Notes: generated from the letters alone by a model not told the origin. A stretch of DNA of 64,000 bases from Pseudomonas silvicola (GCF_026651855.1 NZ_CP093280.1:2582001-2646000), one strand, 5' to 3'; numbered from the stretch's first letter, positions 53,391 to 62,567 are shown. Made by a program: numbers and translations.

Positions 53391-53851
53391 GACCGGGGCT
53401 GTGGCTGTTCCGTGTCAGGATCAGCTATTGGCTGGCGCGTCGCTGCTTCCATTGGCCCTGGCTGGTGCGTCAGCCCTGGGGCTGGCGCTGGCTGGAACGC
53501 CAATTTTCGCGCATGGCCACGCTGGGCAACGTCGATGCCATGGGCTTCTATGGCCATATTCTATTGCTGCGCGGCACCGGCCTTGCCGCTCGTGATGAAG
53601 GTCTGCGCCTGCTGCGCCTGGCCGCCGAACGTGGTAATGCCAAGGCGGCTTATCAGATGGGCGCCATCAGCCTGGCGGGTAGCTTGCGCAGTGCTCCCGA
53701 CGCCGTCGCGGCGCTGCACTGGTGGGAGACCGCCCTGGCCGCTGGCCACCCGGTTGCGGCGTTCAAGCTGGCGCAACTGTACCGCCAAGGTGGCCCGGGC
53801 CTTGCCCCAGACCTGGCGAAGGCGGCGCACTACGCAGCTGTTCAAGGGTAA
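53387..53851 (+). CDS. Sel1/TPR-like repeat protein
   Basis: The 154 residues open with a Trp/Arg-rich segment (WLFRVRISYWLARRCFHWPW), possibly membrane-associated. Three Sel1-like repeats follow (NVDAMGFYGHILLLRGTG, GLRLLRLAAERGNAKAAYQMG, ALHWWETALAAGHPVAAFKLAQLYRQG). Sel1 proteins are usually adaptors for complexes. The start is uncertain: GTG at 53387 overlaps the previous stop as GTGA with GGAAG ten bases before, while ATG at 53378 is only one base from that site. Its 3-prime end overlaps the convergent EAL-CBS-GGDEF gene by 89 bases. Confidence 0.75.
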   Translation: MRPGLWLFRVRISYWLARRCFHWPWLVRQPWGWRWLERQFSRMATLGNVDAMGFYGHILLLRGTGLAARDEGLRLLRLAAERGNAKAAYQMGAISLAGSLRSAPDAVAALHWWETALAAGHPVAAFKLAQLYRQGGPGLAPDLAKAAHYAAVQG

Positions 53852-55595
53852 GCGGGTCAAGCACATGGATGCTGTAGCCGGGCACGATCTTGGCTTGATG
53901 CTTGGCCTGGGAGGCCAGCTCGGCCAGCAGGCTGGCATCCAGGGCTCCGCAGTCCTGGGCCGGCAGGTGCACCACCCCGATCGATAGCGACAGCAGGGCG
54001 AACGCTTGCCGCTGCCCCTGGCGGTTATGGGCCACGAAACAACCCTCTTCCAGGTGCTCGGGGCGGTAGAAGCGTCGGCATTGCGACTGGAAATCCTCCA
54101 GCAGGTCGGTCAAGCGCTTGCGCCAGTCGGCCGAACCCAGCACCAGCATGAAATCATCACCGCCAATATGGCCGACGAAATCGCGCGTCGGGTCCACCCG
54201 CTCATTGAGGCATTGCGCCAGGCACAGCAGCACTTCATCGCCCCGGCCGTAGCCGTAGATATCGTTGAACGGTTTGAAACTGTCCACATCCACGTAGCAG
54301 ATCGCCGCCTCGCGTCCCTGTTGCAGCACCCGGGTCAGGCATTGCTGGATGGGTACGTTGCCGGGCAGCAGGGTCAGCGGGTTGGCATAACGGGCTTGCT
54401 GGATCTTCATTTCGGTAATCAGCTTGAGCACGTCGATCACCCGGCCCAGGCCCAGGTAGCGGCCTTCAAGGGTGATGATGAAGTCTTCTTCCATGCGCTG
54501 GCGCGCGCGGCTGGTCAGCAGGCGGCTGACCTGTTGCAGTGACTGGCTCATTTCCACGGCCAGAAAATCGTCGCTCATCAGGCGGCTGATGGGCTTGCGG
54601 GCAAACAGGTCCGTGGCGAAGGGTTTGAGCAGTGCCTCGGACAGGGAATGGCGGTGGACGATGCCGCACGGTTGCTGCTGTTCATCCAGCACAGCCAGGG
54701 AGTTGAGGTTGGCCTGGCTGCGGAACGCCTCCAGCACGGCGGCGGTCGCCAGGTCGTGGCGCACGGCCACCTGTTCGATCAGCAGGGCGCTGAGGTCGCT
54801 GCCGTCTTCACCCAGCGCAAGGTTGCCGGGGTCCAGCTTGGGCAGCAGGTTGCGAGCATCATGGGGTGGTTGTTCCTGGGGGCGGCACAATAAGTAGCCC
54901 TGGACCAGGTCCACGCCCATTTCCGCCAGCACCACCAGCTCTTCCTGCAACTCGATGCCTTCGGCGATCACCTGGGCGCGGGAGGCTTTGGCGATCTGCA
55001 GAATAGACCCAACGAACTCGCGCTTGAGGGCGTCCTGGTGGATGCCGTCGATGAAGTGCCGGTCGATTTTCACGTAGTCCGGGCGCAGTTCCGACCACAG
55101 GCGCAAGCTGGAATAGCCGGCACCCAGGTCGTCCAGGGCAATCGAAAAGCCCATGGCGCGGTAGTGGTGCAAGGCGTTGTACAGCAGTTGGAAGTCGTCG
55201 GTGGGGGTTTGCTCGGTGAGTTCGATGACCACGTCACTGGGGGCAATGCCATGGGCCTTGAGCACCTTGAGCGTCATGCCTGGCGGATGGTTGGCCTCCA
55301 GCAGGGACTCGGGGGATACGTTGAGGAAAATCTTGCCCGGCAGCTTCTGCTCGCTGAAGCGTCGGCAGGCGGTGTCGCGGCAGGCGATTTCCAGTTCACT
55401 CAGGCGCCCGGCCTGGCGTGCCACGGTGAACAGGTTGATGGGCGAATGCAGCGCACTATTGGATGGCCCGCGGCTCAAGGCCTCGTACCCCAGTATGCGC
55501 CGCTCCGACAGCGAGACGATGGGCTGGAACAGGGTGTGCAGGCTGCCCTGGGCCAGAATGCTGGCCAAAGCGCCTAGCTGTTCGGTGATGGTCAT
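53763..55595 (-). CDS. Cyclic-di-GMP protein, EAL-CBS-GGDEF
   Basis: The 610 residues hold an EAL phosphodiesterase domain (about 10-250; EAL at 38-40 as YEALSRG, then LNVSPESL, IELTEQTP, IALDDLGAGYSSL, DYVKIDRHFIDG). Two CBS-like domains follow (about 275-400), then a GGDEF-type cyclase domain with GGDDF at 478-482. Both catalytic signatures look intact, so net activity cannot be told. CBS domains usually sense nucleotides. The start at 55595 is chosen because the longer open frame begins inside the prc terminator; GAGG lies eleven bases before it. The end overlaps the Sel1 gene tail to tail. Confidence 0.88.
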   Translation of the reverse strand: MTITEQLGALASILAQGSLHTLFQPIVSLSERRILGYEALSRGPSNSALHSPINLFTVARQAGRLSELEIACRDTACRRFSEQKLPGKIFLNVSPESLLEANHPPGMTLKVLKAHGIAPSDVVIELTEQTPTDDFQLLYNALHHYRAMGFSIALDDLGAGYSSLRLWSELRPDYVKIDRHFIDGIHQDALKREFVGSILQIAKASRAQVIAEGIELQEELVVLAEMGVDLVQGYLLCRPQEQPPHDARNLLPKLDPGNLALGEDGSDLSALLIEQVAVRHDLATAAVLEAFRSQANLNSLAVLDEQQQPCGIVHRHSLSEALLKPFATDLFARKPISRLMSDDFLAVEMSQSLQQVSRLLTSRARQRMEEDFIITLEGRYLGLGRVIDVLKLITEMKIQQARYANPLTLLPGNVPIQQCLTRVLQQGREAAICYVDVDSFKPFNDIYGYGRGDEVLLCLAQCLNERVDPTRDFVGHIGGDDFMLVLGSADWRKRLTDLLEDFQSQCRRFYRPEHLEEGCFVAHNRQGQRQAFALLSLSIGVVHLPAQDCGALDASLLAELASQAKHQAKIVPGYSIHVLDPLTLEQLRSAPPSPGLGQGPGHLGGTVAPA

Positions 55596-55663
55596 GGAGA
55601 TCGCAACCTCAGGTGGACTCGGGCCGACCCTGGGAACGGCGGAGGGCGATGGAACAAAGTCAT

Positions 55664-55699
55664 AAAAAAGGCCGGGCACTTATACCAGTGCCCGGCCTT
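55664..55699 (-). terminator. Rho-independent terminator after prc
   Basis: A 13-bp perfect stem (AAGGCCGGGCACT with AGTGCCCGGCCTT) around a six-base loop is followed on the minus strand by TTTTTT. It ends prc transcription and shows that the EAL-CBS-GGDEF gene must start downstream of it. Confidence 0.9.
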
Positions 55700-55750
55700 G
55701 TATTTCACGACAGTTGCATGACCATTTGATGACAAATGGCCATCATTTTG

Positions 55751-57832
55751 TCAATGCTTGGCGACGGTCGAGTTCAGCTTCAGGTAGTCCAGCAGGATGC
55801 GGCCTGTTTCGGCCAGGTAGGCGTCGTCTTCCGGTTTGGTCTTGTCCGGCTCGGCCGCCAGGGCGTCCTCGTCTTCCTTTTTCATTTCCTTGAGCGGTGC
55901 TTCACCCTTGGCCTTGCGGCGGGCGTTTTCCAACGCCAGCTGCTTGGCTTCGATGTCGGCGTGCTGGGCACGGCGCTCGGCTTCGTTGAGGCTGACGGTC
56001 TTCTCGTTCATCAGCTTCTCGGCCAGGGCCAGGCGGTCACGGATGTAGATGAACTCGGCATCCTTGTCGGTGCGCGCGTCATGGTCAGCCTTGAGCTGGG
56101 CAATGAACGGCTTGAACGGGTCGGTGGTCGGCTTGATGGACGGCTTGATGGTGTCCCACGGCATTGCTTCGGGCAGCGCGCTCTCGCCGATTTCCTTGGT
56201 ATCGATGATCGACGGGAACGCCACGTCAGGCAACACGCCCTGGTGCTGCGTGCTCTGGCCGGAAACGCGGTAGAACTTGGCCAGTGTCAGCTTCAGTTCG
56301 CCATGGTTCAGCGGCTGGATGGTCTGCACGGTCCCTTTGCCGAAGGTCTGGCCGCCGATGATCAGCGCACGGTGGTAGTCCTGCATGGCGCCGGCGAAAA
56401 TCTCCGACGCCGAGGCCGACAGGCGGTTCACCAGCAGGGCCATCGGGCCCTTGTAGAACGCGCCGGGGTTTTCATCTTCCAGCACGTCCACGCGGCCATC
56501 GGCATTGCGCACCAGCACGGTGGGGCCTTTTTCGATGAACAGGCTGGTCAGCTCGGTGGCTTCCTGCAGGGAACCGCCGCCGTTGTTGCGCAGGTCGATG
56601 ACCACGCCGTCGACTTTCTCGGCTTGCAGTTCAGTCAGCAGTTTTTTCACGTCACGGGTGGTGGACTTGTAGTCCGGGTCACCGGCACGGAAGGCCTTGA
56701 AGTCCAGGTAGAAGGCCGGGATGTCGATGACGCCCAGCTTGTAGTCCTTGCCATTCTCGGTCAGGTGCAGGATGGATTTCTTCGCCGCCTGCTCTTCCAG
56801 TTTCACCGCTTCACGGGTGATGGAGACGATTTTGCTGGTCTGGTCGTTCGGCGCATTGGTGTGCGGGATCACTTCCAGGCGGACCACGGAGCCTTTGGCG
56901 CCACGGATCAGCTTGACCACTTCGTCCAGGCGCCAGCCCACCACGTCGACCATTTCCTTGTCGCCCTGGGCGACACCGATGATCTTGTCGGACGGGGCGA
57001 TCTGCTTGGTCTTGTCGGCAGGGCCGGCCGGTACCAAGCGTACCACCTTGACCTGGTCGTTGTCGCTTTGCAGCACGGCGCCGATACCTTCGAGCGACAG
57101 GCTCATGTTGATATCGAAGTTTTCCGCACTGTCGGGCGACAGGTAGTTGGTGTGCGGGTCATACGACTGCGCGAAGGTGTTGATGTACGCCTGGAAGATG
57201 TCTTCGCTGCGGGTCTGGTCCAGGCGCGCCAGCTGGTTCTTGTAGCGCTTGGTCAGGGTGTCCTGGATCTGCTTGTTGTCCTTGCCGGCGATTTTCATGC
57301 GCAGGACTTCGTCCATCACGCGCTTGCGCCACAGGTTGTCCAAGTCGGCTTCGGTGGTGATCCACGGGGCGTCCTTGCGGTCGACCAGCAGGGTCTCGTG
57401 GCCAGTGAAGTCCATCTTGTCGACACCTTTGGCCAGTTCGGCCAGGGCGAAATCAAGACGCGCCTTCACGCGGTCCAGGTAGCGTTTGTAGATGGTGAAG
57501 CCGGGGTCCAGGTCACCGCTCTTGAGGAAGTCGTCGAACTGCGTCTTCCACTTGTCGAATTCGGTGATGTCGCTGGCCAGGAAGTAACTGCGCGACGGAT
57601 CCAGCAGCTTCAGGTAGCTGTCGTAGATAATGACCGAGCGTTTGTCATCCAGCGGCGGCTTGCTGTAGTGATGGCGCTTGAGCAGCTCGACGATGTTGAG
57701 GCTGGCGATCACCTCGTCACGGTCAGGCTGAAGTTTATCCCAGCTGTTGGCTGCGAATGTAGTGGCGGACATCGACAGCGCGCCGAGGCCGATGCACAGT
57801 GCAAGGGCGGAGCTTGGGAGTAGATGCTTCAT
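55751..57832 (-). CDS. prc: Prc, periplasmic tail-specific protease
   Basis: Prc trims C-termini of periplasmic proteins, including peptidoglycan hydrolases. The 693 residues have a signal peptide (1-28, ending TFAA) and an N-terminal domain. A PDZ region lies at about 240-330 (SLSLEGIGAVLQSDNDQVKV) and the S41 protease core at about 365-505. Its candidate Ser474-Lys499 dyad sits in LSASASEIFAGA and GGQTFGKGTVQ, and a DUF3340 C-terminal domain follows. The start at 57832 gives a normal signal peptide; an in-phase ATG 33 bases upstream adds RDQLSPRRIS and is less likely. Neither has a clear ribosome-binding site. Confidence 0.94.
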   Translation of the reverse strand: MKHLLPSSALALCIGLGALSMSATTFAANSWDKLQPDRDEVIASLNIVELLKRHHYSKPPLDDKRSVIIYDSYLKLLDPSRSYFLASDITEFDKWKTQFDDFLKSGDLDPGFTIYKRYLDRVKARLDFALAELAKGVDKMDFTGHETLLVDRKDAPWITTEADLDNLWRKRVMDEVLRMKIAGKDNKQIQDTLTKRYKNQLARLDQTRSEDIFQAYINTFAQSYDPHTNYLSPDSAENFDINMSLSLEGIGAVLQSDNDQVKVVRLVPAGPADKTKQIAPSDKIIGVAQGDKEMVDVVGWRLDEVVKLIRGAKGSVVRLEVIPHTNAPNDQTSKIVSITREAVKLEEQAAKKSILHLTENGKDYKLGVIDIPAFYLDFKAFRAGDPDYKSTTRDVKKLLTELQAEKVDGVVIDLRNNGGGSLQEATELTSLFIEKGPTVLVRNADGRVDVLEDENPGAFYKGPMALLVNRLSASASEIFAGAMQDYHRALIIGGQTFGKGTVQTIQPLNHGELKLTLAKFYRVSGQSTQHQGVLPDVAFPSIIDTKEIGESALPEAMPWDTIKPSIKPTTDPFKPFIAQLKADHDARTDKDAEFIYIRDRLALAEKLMNEKTVSLNEAERRAQHADIEAKQLALENARRKAKGEAPLKEMKKEDEDALAAEPDKTKPEDDAYLAETGRILLDYLKLNSTVAKH

Positions 57833-57915
57833 GCTGATTCGACGAGGGGACAATTGATCACGCATATTAGGCCGTCTTTGAAGTCGCCGGTTCCATGGGA
57901 ACCGGACGCATAATG

Positions 57916-57945
57916 CAAAAAGCCCGTTGCCTAAAGCATCGGGCT
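57916..57945 (-). terminator. Terminator-like hairpin in the prc leader
   Basis: On the minus strand AGCCCGATGC pairs with GCAACGGGCT (one mismatch) and is followed by TTTTT. It lies 84 bases before the prc start with no minus-strand gene upstream of it, so it may act as an attenuator in the prc leader. It could equally be a relic terminator. Confidence 0.5.
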
Positions 57946-57972
57946 CAGTCTTGAGTCAACTATGGAGGCACT

Positions 57973-58935
57973 GTGAAGGCATTGCAAGGCGTTGAAGGAC
58001 ATGTGGAGTGGGTAGACCATCCGAGCGTGGTTTGTGACGTGGGTCAAGTGAAAATTCGGACAGCTGCCGCGGGGCTCAATCGAGCCGACCTGTTGCAGCG
58101 CGCCGGGTTATACCCGCCGCCGCCAGGTGCCAGTTCGGTGCTGGGGCTGGAATGCTCTGGCGTCATCAGTGAAGTCGGGCCGGGTTCTGCGTGGCAGGTA
58201 GGCGACCGAGTGTGCACCCTGCTGGCAGGCGGCGGCATGGCCGAGGAAGTGGTGGTCGATGGCCGCCACGTGCTGCCGGTGCCCGCCGGGCTGTCGCTGG
58301 TGGAAGCCGCGGCCATCCCCGAGGTGTATGCCACGGTGTGGTTGAACCTGTTCCAGTTGGCGGCCCTCAAGCCGGGTGAGAAAGTGCTGCTGCATGCCGG
58401 CGCGAGTGGCATCGGCTCGGCGGCTCTGCAGTTGTGCAAGGCCTTCGGCAACCCTGCGTGGGTCAGCGTCGGTTCGGCCGAGCGCCTGGCCTACTGCGAA
58501 AGCCTGGGTGCCCAGGGCGGGGTGGTGCGCGGTGATGGCCTGGAGGCCTTGAGCGATTTCGGCCCGTTCGACGTGATCCTCGACCCGGTTGGCGCCAACT
58601 ATGTGGACGTCAACCTGAAGGTGGCAGCCGTAGATGCGCGTTGGGTGCTGATCGGCCTGATGGGCGGTACCAAGACCGATATCGACCTGGCCAAGGTGCT
58701 GGGCAAGCGCGTGCATTTGCTCGGTTCGACCCTGCGCAGCCGCAGCGACCAGTTCAAGGCCGACCTGCTCAGCGACCTCGGCCAGCACGTATGGCCGTTG
58801 TTCGAGGAAGGCCGGTTGAAGCCGCAAGTGGCGCGCACGTTCCCGGTGAAGGATGCTGAAGCGGCGTTCGCCGAGCTCGCCACCAACCAGGTGTCGGGAA
58901 AGGTCGTGCTGGTGATTGATCCGACTCTGGTCTGA
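57973..58935 (+). CDS. NAD(P)H quinone oxidoreductase, PIG3 family
   Basis: The 320 residues are a zinc-free medium-chain reductase: GroES-like domain (QVKIRTAAAGLNRADLLQRAGLYPPPPGASSVLGLECSGV, split here by function), then a Rossmann domain with LHAGASGIGSAALQLCKAFG as the NADPH-binding AxxGxxG-type motif. The RADLLQR.G.YP.P.G segment is diagnostic of the PIG3/quinone oxidoreductase branch. It is divergent from prc and convergent with the secretion operon. The role is reduction of quinones or related electrophiles. Confidence 0.92.
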   Translation: MKALQGVEGHVEWVDHPSVVCDVGQVKIRTAAAGLNRADLLQRAGLYPPPPGASSVLGLECSGVISEVGPGSAWQVGDRVCTLLAGGGMAEEVVVDGRHVLPVPAGLSLVEAAAIPEVYATVWLNLFQLAALKPGEKVLLHAGASGIGSAALQLCKAFGNPAWVSVGSAERLAYCESLGAQGGVVRGDGLEALSDFGPFDVILDPVGANYVDVNLKVAAVDARWVLIGLMGGTKTDIDLAKVLGKRVHLLGSTLRSRSDQFKADLLSDLGQHVWPLFEEGRLKPQVARTFPVKDAEAAFAELATNQVSGKVVLVIDPTLV

Positions 58936-58957
58936 AGTGACGATCGGCGGCGCCTGA

Positions 58958-58999
58958 TTCCCGAGCTTCGCCCGGTCCCACACGGGTTAAGCTCGGGAA
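58958..58999. repeat. REP-like palindrome between convergent genes
   Basis: TTCCCGAGCTT at the left and AAGCTCGGGAA at the right form a perfect 11-bp stem around a 20-base loop that contains CGCCCGGTCCCACA. It is the complete form of the elements at 46598 and 50791. Lying between two converging genes it may also halt transcription from both sides. Confidence 0.75.
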
Positions 59000-59012
59000 C
59001 GGCGCGGCGCGG

Positions 59013-60368
59013 TCAGCGTTCGCGCATGGCCTCGGTGCGTGCCTTGAGCACCGGCTTGAGCAGGTAGTCCAGCACGCTTTTCTCACCCGTGATGATGTCC
59101 ACCGTGGCGGTCATCCCCGGAATGATCACCAGCGGCTTGGCATCGCCACCCAGGTGGTTCTTGTCGGTGCGTACCTGGATCAGGTAGAAGCTGTTGCCCT
59201 TGTCATCGGTGATGGTGTCGGCGCTGATCAGCTCCAGCTTGGCCTTCAAGCCACCGTAGATGGTGTAGTCATAGGCACTGAACTTGACCATGGCCGGCTG
59301 GCCGGGGTGCAGGAAGGCCACGTCCTGGGGGCGGACCTTGGCTTCGATCAGCAGGTTGTCCTCCAGCGGCACCACCTCCACCATGTCGCTGCCCGGCTGC
59401 ACCACGCCGCCAATGGTGTTCACTTTCAGGGTCTTGATGATGCCGTGCACCGGCGACACCACAGTGGTGCGGCTGACCCTGTCATCGATGGCGATGCTGG
59501 TGGCGGTGATCTTCGACAGGTCGGTCCGCTTGGCGTTGAGGTCTTTGGCGGCGTCAGAGCGGAACTGCTGGTTCGACTCATTCATCTTGCTCTTGATCTC
59601 GTTGATCGCCGCTTCCGCCCGCGGGATCGCCAGCGTCGTGGCGTCCATCTGCCCGCGTGCCTCCACGGCACTGCGCTTGAGGCGCAGAATCTCCACCGGC
59701 GAGATCGCCCCGGTGCCCACCAGGGGCGTGGACATGTTCAGTTCTTGCTGCAACAGCGCCAGGCTGGACCGGTACTGGTCCTGTTTGGAGCGAAACTCAG
59801 CCAGTTCCTGGGTTTTCTGCCGCAGTTGTTCGTTGAGGGTCTGCTGTTCGCTGGCCAGGCGCCGCTGACGCGAGGTGTACAGCGACATCTCGTCCTCGGC
59901 CACTTGCGGCGCCTTGCTGCGCACGGCGTCCGACACCGTGAACGGCTTGCCGTCGGTTTCAGCCTGCAGGCGTTCCACCTGGGCCATCAACGCATAGCGG
60001 TCAGCCTCGCTTTCGCCCTTGTTGGACAGAAAGCGCGTGTCATCCAGGCGCAGCAGGGTGTCGCCCTTGTTCACCACTTGGCCTTCACGCACGTAGATCT
60101 CGGTGACGATACCGCCCTCCAGGTTCTGAATGACCTGAACCTTGCTGGAGGGAATGGCCTTGCCTTCGCCCATGGTGACTTCCTGCAGCACCGCGAACCT
60201 GGCCCAGACCAGCGCCGCCACGATCAGGCCGGCGCACAGCCACACGGTGATGCGCGTCAGGCGCGGTGAATCCTGAAGCGCGGCGCTGGCCAGTTCAGGC
60301 ATGAACTCGCTTTCGCCGGTCTTGCCGAAGCTGCTGAAATAACCGCGCAGGCCTTGGGAAGCTGACAT
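59013..60368 (-). CDS. HlyD-family membrane fusion protein of type I secretion
   Basis: The periplasmic adaptor links the ABC transporter to the TolC-type channel. The 451 residues have one membrane segment at about 38-60 (ITVWLCAGLIVAALVWARF). A lipoyl-like half-motif (VQVIQNLEGGIVTEIYVREGQVVNKGDTLLRL), a long coiled coil (about 115-290) and the second half-motif with TTVVSPVHGIIKTLKVNTIGG follow. The ATG at 60368 has TAGGAG eight bases upstream; a GTG nine bases earlier lies on that site. It is last in the operon and resembles LapC in size. Confidence 0.92.
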   Translation of the reverse strand: MSASQGLRGYFSSFGKTGESEFMPELASAALQDSPRLTRITVWLCAGLIVAALVWARFAVLQEVTMGEGKAIPSSKVQVIQNLEGGIVTEIYVREGQVVNKGDTLLRLDDTRFLSNKGESEADRYALMAQVERLQAETDGKPFTVSDAVRSKAPQVAEDEMSLYTSRQRRLASEQQTLNEQLRQKTQELAEFRSKQDQYRSSLALLQQELNMSTPLVGTGAISPVEILRLKRSAVEARGQMDATTLAIPRAEAAINEIKSKMNESNQQFRSDAAKDLNAKRTDLSKITATSIAIDDRVSRTTVVSPVHGIIKTLKVNTIGGVVQPGSDMVEVVPLEDNLLIEAKVRPQDVAFLHPGQPAMVKFSAYDYTIYGGLKAKLELISADTITDDKGNSFYLIQVRTDKNHLGGDAKPLVIIPGMTATVDIITGEKSVLDYLLKPVLKARTEAMRER

Positions 60369-60379
60369 CGATACCACTC

Positions 60380-62539
60380 CTAAACAGGTGTCTGGCCGAC
60401 GCGGCCTTTGCGCAGGGCTTCAATCACCGCTTCCTTGGGACCGTCGGCCACGATACGGCCGTTGTCCAGCACCAGCAGGCGGTCGACCAGGCTGAGCATG
60501 GAGGTGCGGTGCGTGACCAGCAGCACGGTCTTGCCCACCACCCAGTCGTGCAGGCGCAGGCGCAGGGCGTCCTCGCTGGCGTTGTCCATGTGGCTGGTAG
60601 GTTCGTCCAGCACCATGATCGGTGGGTCGAGCAGCAGCGAGCGGGCCAGCAACACGGCCTGGCGCTGGCCACCGCTGAGCAGTTGACCACGCTCGCCCAC
60701 CGGGCGGTCGAACCCTTGCGGGTGCTGGCGGGCCAGCTCGGTGACGCCGGTCATTTCCGCCACTTCCAGCATGCGCGCGTCGCTCACGTAGCGGGCGCCC
60801 ATGGTCAGGTTATCGCGCAGGCTACCGGCCAGCAGTGGCAGGTCATGGGCCACGTAGCCGATCTGCTGGCGCAGGTCGGCCACATCCAGTTGCCGCAAGT
60901 CCAGGTTGTCCAGCAATACCTGGCCTTCCTCGGGCTCATAGAAACCCATCACCAGGCGCGCCAGGGTGCTTTTGCCTGAACCGCTGCGCCCGATGATGCC
61001 GATACGTTCGCCCGCCTGCATGCTGAAGCTGATGTTGCCCAGCGCCGGGGCATTCTGCCCGGTGTAGCGAAAGGTCACCTGGCTCACGGCCAGGGCGCCC
61101 TGCAGCTGCGTGCGTTCCAACGGCCGTTGGCGTGGGTCACGTTCCTGGGGCAGGGCCATCAGGGCGTCGGTGCTGACCATGGTCAATTGCGCCTGTTGGT
61201 AGCGCGTGATCAGCCCGGCGATCTGCCCCAGGGGCGCCAGTACACGACTGCTCAGCATGTAGCTGGCCACCAGGGCACCGACGCTGAGGTTGCCAGCGAT
61301 AATGGTGTAGACCCCAGCGACGATCACCGCCATGCCGGCGAATTGCTGGATGAACAGCGTGCCGTTGGTGGCCAGCGCGGACAGGTTGCGGGCATGGCTG
61401 TCCAGGCGGGTCAGCGCGCCATGGGTTGACTCCCACATGTACTGGCGTTCGCTTTCAGCGCTGCACGCCTTGATGCTTTCCAGGCCGCTGAGGGTCTCGA
61501 TCAGCAAGGCCTGGCGCTCGGCGCCCAGGGCCAGGCTTTTTTGCACGGTATCGCGCAGGCGCACCTGGATCAGCAGGGCGAAAACGATGGTCAGGGGGAA
61601 GGCGACAATGGGCACCAGCACCAGCCAGCCGCCCAGCAGGCCGATCACGGCCAGCATCAGCACGGCGAACGGCAGGTCGATGATACTGGTCAGGGTCACG
61701 GCGGTGAGAAACTCGCGCAGGCCCTGGAAGTCATGGATGCTCTGGGCGAAACCGCCGATGGTCGCCGGCTTGGCCTTCATGGCCATGCCGGTGATGCGTT
61801 CGAACAGGGTGGCGGAAAGAATCAGGTCAGTCTTCTTGCCAGCGGTGTCCAGCAGGTGTGCGCGCAGTACCCGCAGCACCAGCTCGAACAGGGTGCCCAC
61901 CAGCAAGCCGATGGCCAGCACCCACAGGGTCGAAGTGGCCTGGTTGGGCACCACGCGGTCGTAGGTCTGCATCACGAACAGGGGCACCATCAGGCCCAGC
62001 AGGTTGATCATCAGGCTGGCCAGGATGGCGTCGCTGTACAGCCAGCGCGACAGTTTCAGGGTGTCGCGAAACCAGGCATGCACCCGTGGCATCAACGGCT
62101 GGCGCAGGTCTTCGAGCTCATGGCGGGGGCGGGCGAACAACGCCTGGCCACTGTATTCGGCGGCCAGTTCCTCGCGGGTTACCCACTGTTCGCCACCGTC
62201 GGCCTCGCTAGGCAGGATCAACGCGCGGTCGTCCTCGCCCCAGCGTCGCAGCACGGCGCAGCGGCCGTCGCGAAGCAGCAGTAATACTGGCAGGTTCAGG
62301 CCGGATATCGCGCCCAGTTCGCGGCGCAACAGGCGTGCCGACAGGCTGGCGCGGGCGGCCGCGCGCGGCAGCAGTTCCTGGCTCATGCGCTGTTGGGCCA
62401 GCGGCAGCCCCGCGCTAAGGCTGGCGCGGCTGACGGTACAGCCGTGCAGCTTGCACAGGATCAGCAAGCCATCCAACAGCGGGTCATCGAAACTCAGGCG
62501 CGGGTCCGTTGCCGGCCCCGCAGGTTGCATGCTGGTCAC
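60380..62539 (-). CDS. Type I secretion ABC transporter with C39-like domain (LapB-like)
   Basis: This peptidase-like, membrane and ATPase fusion has 719 residues. The N-terminal C39-like domain (about 1-125) lacks the catalytic Cys-His pattern, as in adhesin exporters. The membrane domain spans about 155-440. The ATPase shows Walker A GRSGSGKST, signature LLSGGQRQ and Walker B IMVLDEPT. The start is GTG at 62539 with TGGAG eight bases upstream; a longer TTG-initiated frame and a shorter ATG at 62530 are alternatives. The domain order is that of LapB-type exporters of large RTX adhesins. Confidence 0.92.
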   Translation of the reverse strand: MTSMQPAGPATDPRLSFDDPLLDGLLILCKLHGCTVSRASLSAGLPLAQQRMSQELLPRAAARASLSARLLRRELGAISGLNLPVLLLLRDGRCAVLRRWGEDDRALILPSEADGGEQWVTREELAAEYSGQALFARPRHELEDLRQPLMPRVHAWFRDTLKLSRWLYSDAILASLMINLLGLMVPLFVMQTYDRVVPNQATSTLWVLAIGLLVGTLFELVLRVLRAHLLDTAGKKTDLILSATLFERITGMAMKAKPATIGGFAQSIHDFQGLREFLTAVTLTSIIDLPFAVLMLAVIGLLGGWLVLVPIVAFPLTIVFALLIQVRLRDTVQKSLALGAERQALLIETLSGLESIKACSAESERQYMWESTHGALTRLDSHARNLSALATNGTLFIQQFAGMAVIVAGVYTIIAGNLSVGALVASYMLSSRVLAPLGQIAGLITRYQQAQLTMVSTDALMALPQERDPRQRPLERTQLQGALAVSQVTFRYTGQNAPALGNISFSMQAGERIGIIGRSGSGKSTLARLVMGFYEPEEGQVLLDNLDLRQLDVADLRQQIGYVAHDLPLLAGSLRDNLTMGARYVSDARMLEVAEMTGVTELARQHPQGFDRPVGERGQLLSGGQRQAVLLARSLLLDPPIMVLDEPTSHMDNASEDALRLRLHDWVVGKTVLLVTHRTSMLSLVDRLLVLDNGRIVADGPKEAVIEALRKGRVGQTPV

Positions 62540-62567
62540 GTGCGGTACTCCAGACGCCAAGAGGCGA

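Noticed and set aside
55736-57823. 695-codon antisense frame over prc
   Set aside because: Mirror-image codon shadow; it contains no domain and covers a gene with clear protease motifs.
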